DNA of 64,000 bases from positions 43,068,548 through 43,132,547 of the forward strand of contig CM064715.1 in NCBI GenBank assembly GCA_032717465.1. The letters are read 5' to 3'. The notes under the pieces are model-generated. The model had not been told where the DNA came from. It did not search any database and was given only the letters and a program-made list of their open reading frames with translations. Origin of the DNA: Coenobita brevimanus (Eukaryota; Arthropoda; Malacostraca; Decapoda; Coenobitidae). Positions 61,920 through 64,000 of this stretch are shown piece by piece. Every line of letters begins with the position of its first letter. Position 1 is the first letter of the stretch. A program made the translations under genes and the position numbers.

Positions 61920-62019
61920 AACATGGTTGACAAGCTCGTTAAGAAGGCCAACGCGTCCATGCTGGTGGGGTCATCGTCTTGGAGGGAGCAGTTTACGGAG
62001 GCCATCACTGTCCAGGCTG
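61920..62019 (+). CDS. Na+/Ca2+ exchanger (NCX/Calx), exon before second membrane cluster
   Basis: A 100-nt exon, 33 codons plus one base, starting NMVDKLVKKANASMLVG and ending SSSWREQFTEAITVQAG. The match to SLC8 exchangers is strong (human NCX1 has STVDKLIKKTNLALVVG and then WREQFIEAITVSAG). The segment ends the cytosolic regulatory loop just before the acidic run and the second group of transmembrane helices that, with the first group, form the transport sites. Acceptor GAATTGCAG ends at 61919; donor GCTG/gtgggt. It starts in phase 0, matching exon 2, and ends in phase 1. The next exon (second membrane cluster) is not in the remaining 2 kb. Confidence 0.95.
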
Positions 62020-62021
62020 GT

Positions 62022-62890
62022 GGGTCACTTTCACCAACACTTAGATTCACTTTCACCAACACTGTCACCCGTTTGCACCCTTATACTTCACTTTCACCAG
62101 CGCTTTCATCCGTTTTCACCGTTATCATTCACTTTCATCCCTGTTTTCACCGCTGTCATTCACTTTCACCCTTGTTTTCACTCTTATCATTCACTTTCGC
62201 CAGCACTTTCACCCTTATTGACTTTCACTACCATTCACATTCACTTACACTAACACACATCATTTCAGTTTCACTAATACATTCAATCACTTTCACCCCG
62301 TCTGCACCCTTACCATTCACTCTCACTATCGTACTTTCATCCGAGTTTTCAGCCATGTCATTCACTTTCACTAACACTTACATTCATTTTTCACGAGCAC
62401 TTTCACTCCCGTTTTCACTTTCAGTTTAATTCACGTTCACTCACATTCACCGTCACTCACTCACTTGCATTTCCACTACCACTTTAACTTTCGCTCATCT
62501 TCATTCACTTTCACCTTGACTATCACTCACTTTCACCTTCACTTTTCATTCAGTCACCTTCGTTTTTCATTCATTTTCACCTTCACTTTCACTCATTTCC
62601 ACCTTTAACTTCACTTATTCTTCACTTTTAATTTCACTCATTTTCACCTTCATGTTCATTCAGTCACTTTCATTTTCACTCACTTCCACCTTCCCTTTCA
62701 TTTTCAGTATCATTATCTCTTTCATTTTCACCTTCAATTTCGCTCATTTTCACTTTCACTTTCACTGATTTTCACCAATTTCACTCAGTCACCTTCCTTT
62801 TCACTCACTTTCACCATCACTTTCAATTTCATTCACTTTCATTTTCACCCTCACTTTCACTGGCCTTCATTTTAAGCATCACTTTCACTT
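62022..62890. repeat. TTCACTTTCAC pyrimidine repeat immediately after exon 3
   Basis: About 870 bp of variants of CATTCACTTTCACC and TCACTTTCACTT beginning within a few bases of the donor. The exon frame runs on into it for over 100 codons only because the repeat lacks stops in that frame. Confidence 0.95.
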
Positions 62891-62990
62891 TAAAACTTCT
62901 ATTGCTATAAGAAGGATTAGGAAGTTTTTTTTTTTTTTAGTTAAGAAAAATTATCTTGCGAAACAAAATTATAACTTTTAATGGATTTAG

Positions 62991-62992
<2 letters not shown>

Positions 62993-63067
<75 letters not shown>
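62993..63067. repeat. (GT)n microsatellite
   Basis: About 75 bp. Confidence 0.97.
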
Positions 63068-63069
<2 letters not shown>

Positions 63070-63125
63070 CGTTAAGTTAGCTTCAATAGGCGGTACTTTA
63101 GAGCTTATTTACGCTCTCTCACTGG

Positions 63126-63355
63126 CACCTAGAATTTAGTTAGGCTGTGAGGGTGGAAGTTAGAATTTAGCTAGACTGAGGGTGGAAGTTAGAATTTAGC
63201 TAGGCTGTGAGGGTGGAAGTTAGAATTTAGCTAGACTGTGAGAGTGGAAGTTAGAATTTAGTTAGGCTGTGAGGGTGGAAGTTAGAATTTAGTCTGTAAG
63301 GGTGGAAGTTAGAATTTAGTTAGGCTGTGAGGGTGGAAGTTAGAATTTGGGGTGT
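63126..63355. repeat. 31-bp minisatellite
   Basis: About eight copies of GGTGGAAGTTAGAATTTAGC then TAGGCTGTGAG, some shortened. Confidence 0.95.
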
Positions 63356-63417
63356 ATTTAAGGCAGGTTGGTGGCACTTCGTATTTTGTGAGCTAATTGT
63401 GGTCCCGTCTGCCTCCC

Positions 63418-63625
63418 AGGGTGCCAAACGACCCCACCCAGTGCCAAACAGTGCCAAGCAGTGCCGGCTGTTACCACCTAGTTATACACAGTCCTAGATG
63501 GATACTGTTTATTTTCACCGTGTACTAGATCGGGTCAGGTGTCGCTCTTCAGTGCCATATGGTGCCAGTCAGTGCCATATCGTGCCAATCACTGCCATAT
63601 GACGCCAATCAGTGCCAACAGCTGT
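63418..63625. repeat. GTGCCAAACA/GTGCCATAT short repeat
   Basis: Two clusters (63420-63470 and 63549-63620) of 10-13 bp units containing GTGCCA. Confidence 0.85.
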
Positions 63626-63641
63626 CAATAGAGAGAGAAAA

Positions 63642-64000
63642 AAAGTTCTAGTTGTCATGGTAACGATTTAAAAGTTCTAGTTGTCATGGTAACGATTTAA
63701 AAGTTCTAGTTGTCATGGTAACCGATTTAAAAAGTTCTAGTTGTCATGGTAACGATTTAAAAGTTCTAGTTGTCATGGTAACGATTTAAAAGTTCCAGTT
63801 GTCATGGTAACCGATTTTAAAAGTTCTAGTTGTCATGGTAACGATTTTAAAAGTTCTAGTTGTCATGGTAACCGATTTAAAAAGTTCTAGTTGTCATGGT
63901 AACCGATTTTAAAAGTTCTAGTTGTCATGGTAACGATTTAAAAGTTCTAGTTGTCATGGTAACCGATTTTAAAAGTTCTAGTTGTCATGGTAACCGATTT
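63642..64000. repeat. 29-31 bp array of RFX X-box-like sites, open at window end
   Basis: Twelve units of AAGTTCTAGTTGTCATGGTA then AC(C)GATTTTAA. In all twelve the 14-mer GTTGTCATGGTAAC is unchanged while the spacer varies by one or two bases. The array continues past the window. Confidence 0.95.

Noticed and set aside
61851..62429. 192-codon frame taken as a single-exon gene
   Set aside because: Only 61920-62019 matches the exchanger family. The rest is intron before the acceptor and the TTCAC repeat after the donor.

Overview
This is an intron-scale piece of a large, repeat-saturated invertebrate nuclear genome. The extreme density of AC, AG, ACC, AAT, ATC and GATA microsatellites, the many minisatellites, the short inverted-repeat elements and the LINE 3' ends suggest a decapod crustacean. 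That assignment is inference from texture and from an arthropod-like coding match; no marker gene fixes the species.

The only protein-coding gene I can support is a plus-strand sodium/calcium exchanger of the NCX/Calx (SLC8) family. Three exons are visible, about 12 kb apart: 37972-38063 (part of the second Calx-beta calcium-binding domain, at the position of the mutually exclusive A/B exons of vertebrate NCX), 49569-49708 (end of that domain and the linker with the GKPKLG motif) and 61920-62019 (the conserved stretch ending in WREQFTEAITV before the second membrane cluster). Phases agree: exon 1 ends in phase 1 and exon 2 completes the codon; exon 2 ends in phase 0 and exon 3 starts in phase 0. 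Upstream exons (first membrane cluster, CBD1) and downstream exons (second membrane cluster) lie outside the window or were not seen. A 51-nt open segment at 52381-52431, with good splice signals and a start resembling exon 3, is a candidate cassette or relic duplicate exon inside the second intron.

Layout: 1-31.7 kb is almost continuous simple repeat: CA/GA arrays, ACC and CCACACTACCACAC tracts, kilobase polypyrimidine and polypurine blocks, and a 2-kb 32/28-bp minisatellite at 17830-19875. No gene is visible there; the long reading frames are by-products of the repeats. From 32 to 50 kb the DNA becomes AT-rich and much less microsatellite-dense, with exons 1 and 2 embedded in it. From 50.9 to 64 kb there are many 16-60 bp minisatellites plus exon 3. 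The window ends inside a 29-31 bp array whose every unit carries a perfect RFX X-box-like 14-mer.

Mobile DNA: two 3' ends of one LINE family (a decayed copy near 3 kb, a younger copy at 36.65 kb with a GATA-type tail), a tRNA-like SINE head at 30.4 kb, and three short inverted-repeat families called here A (about 180-225 bp, at least seven near-complete copies), B (CCCCTTCAGTAC ends) and C (CCTCCGCCAA ends). The octamer TACCGGTA recurs ten times; two copies inside tandem arrays look like clean 6-bp insertions.
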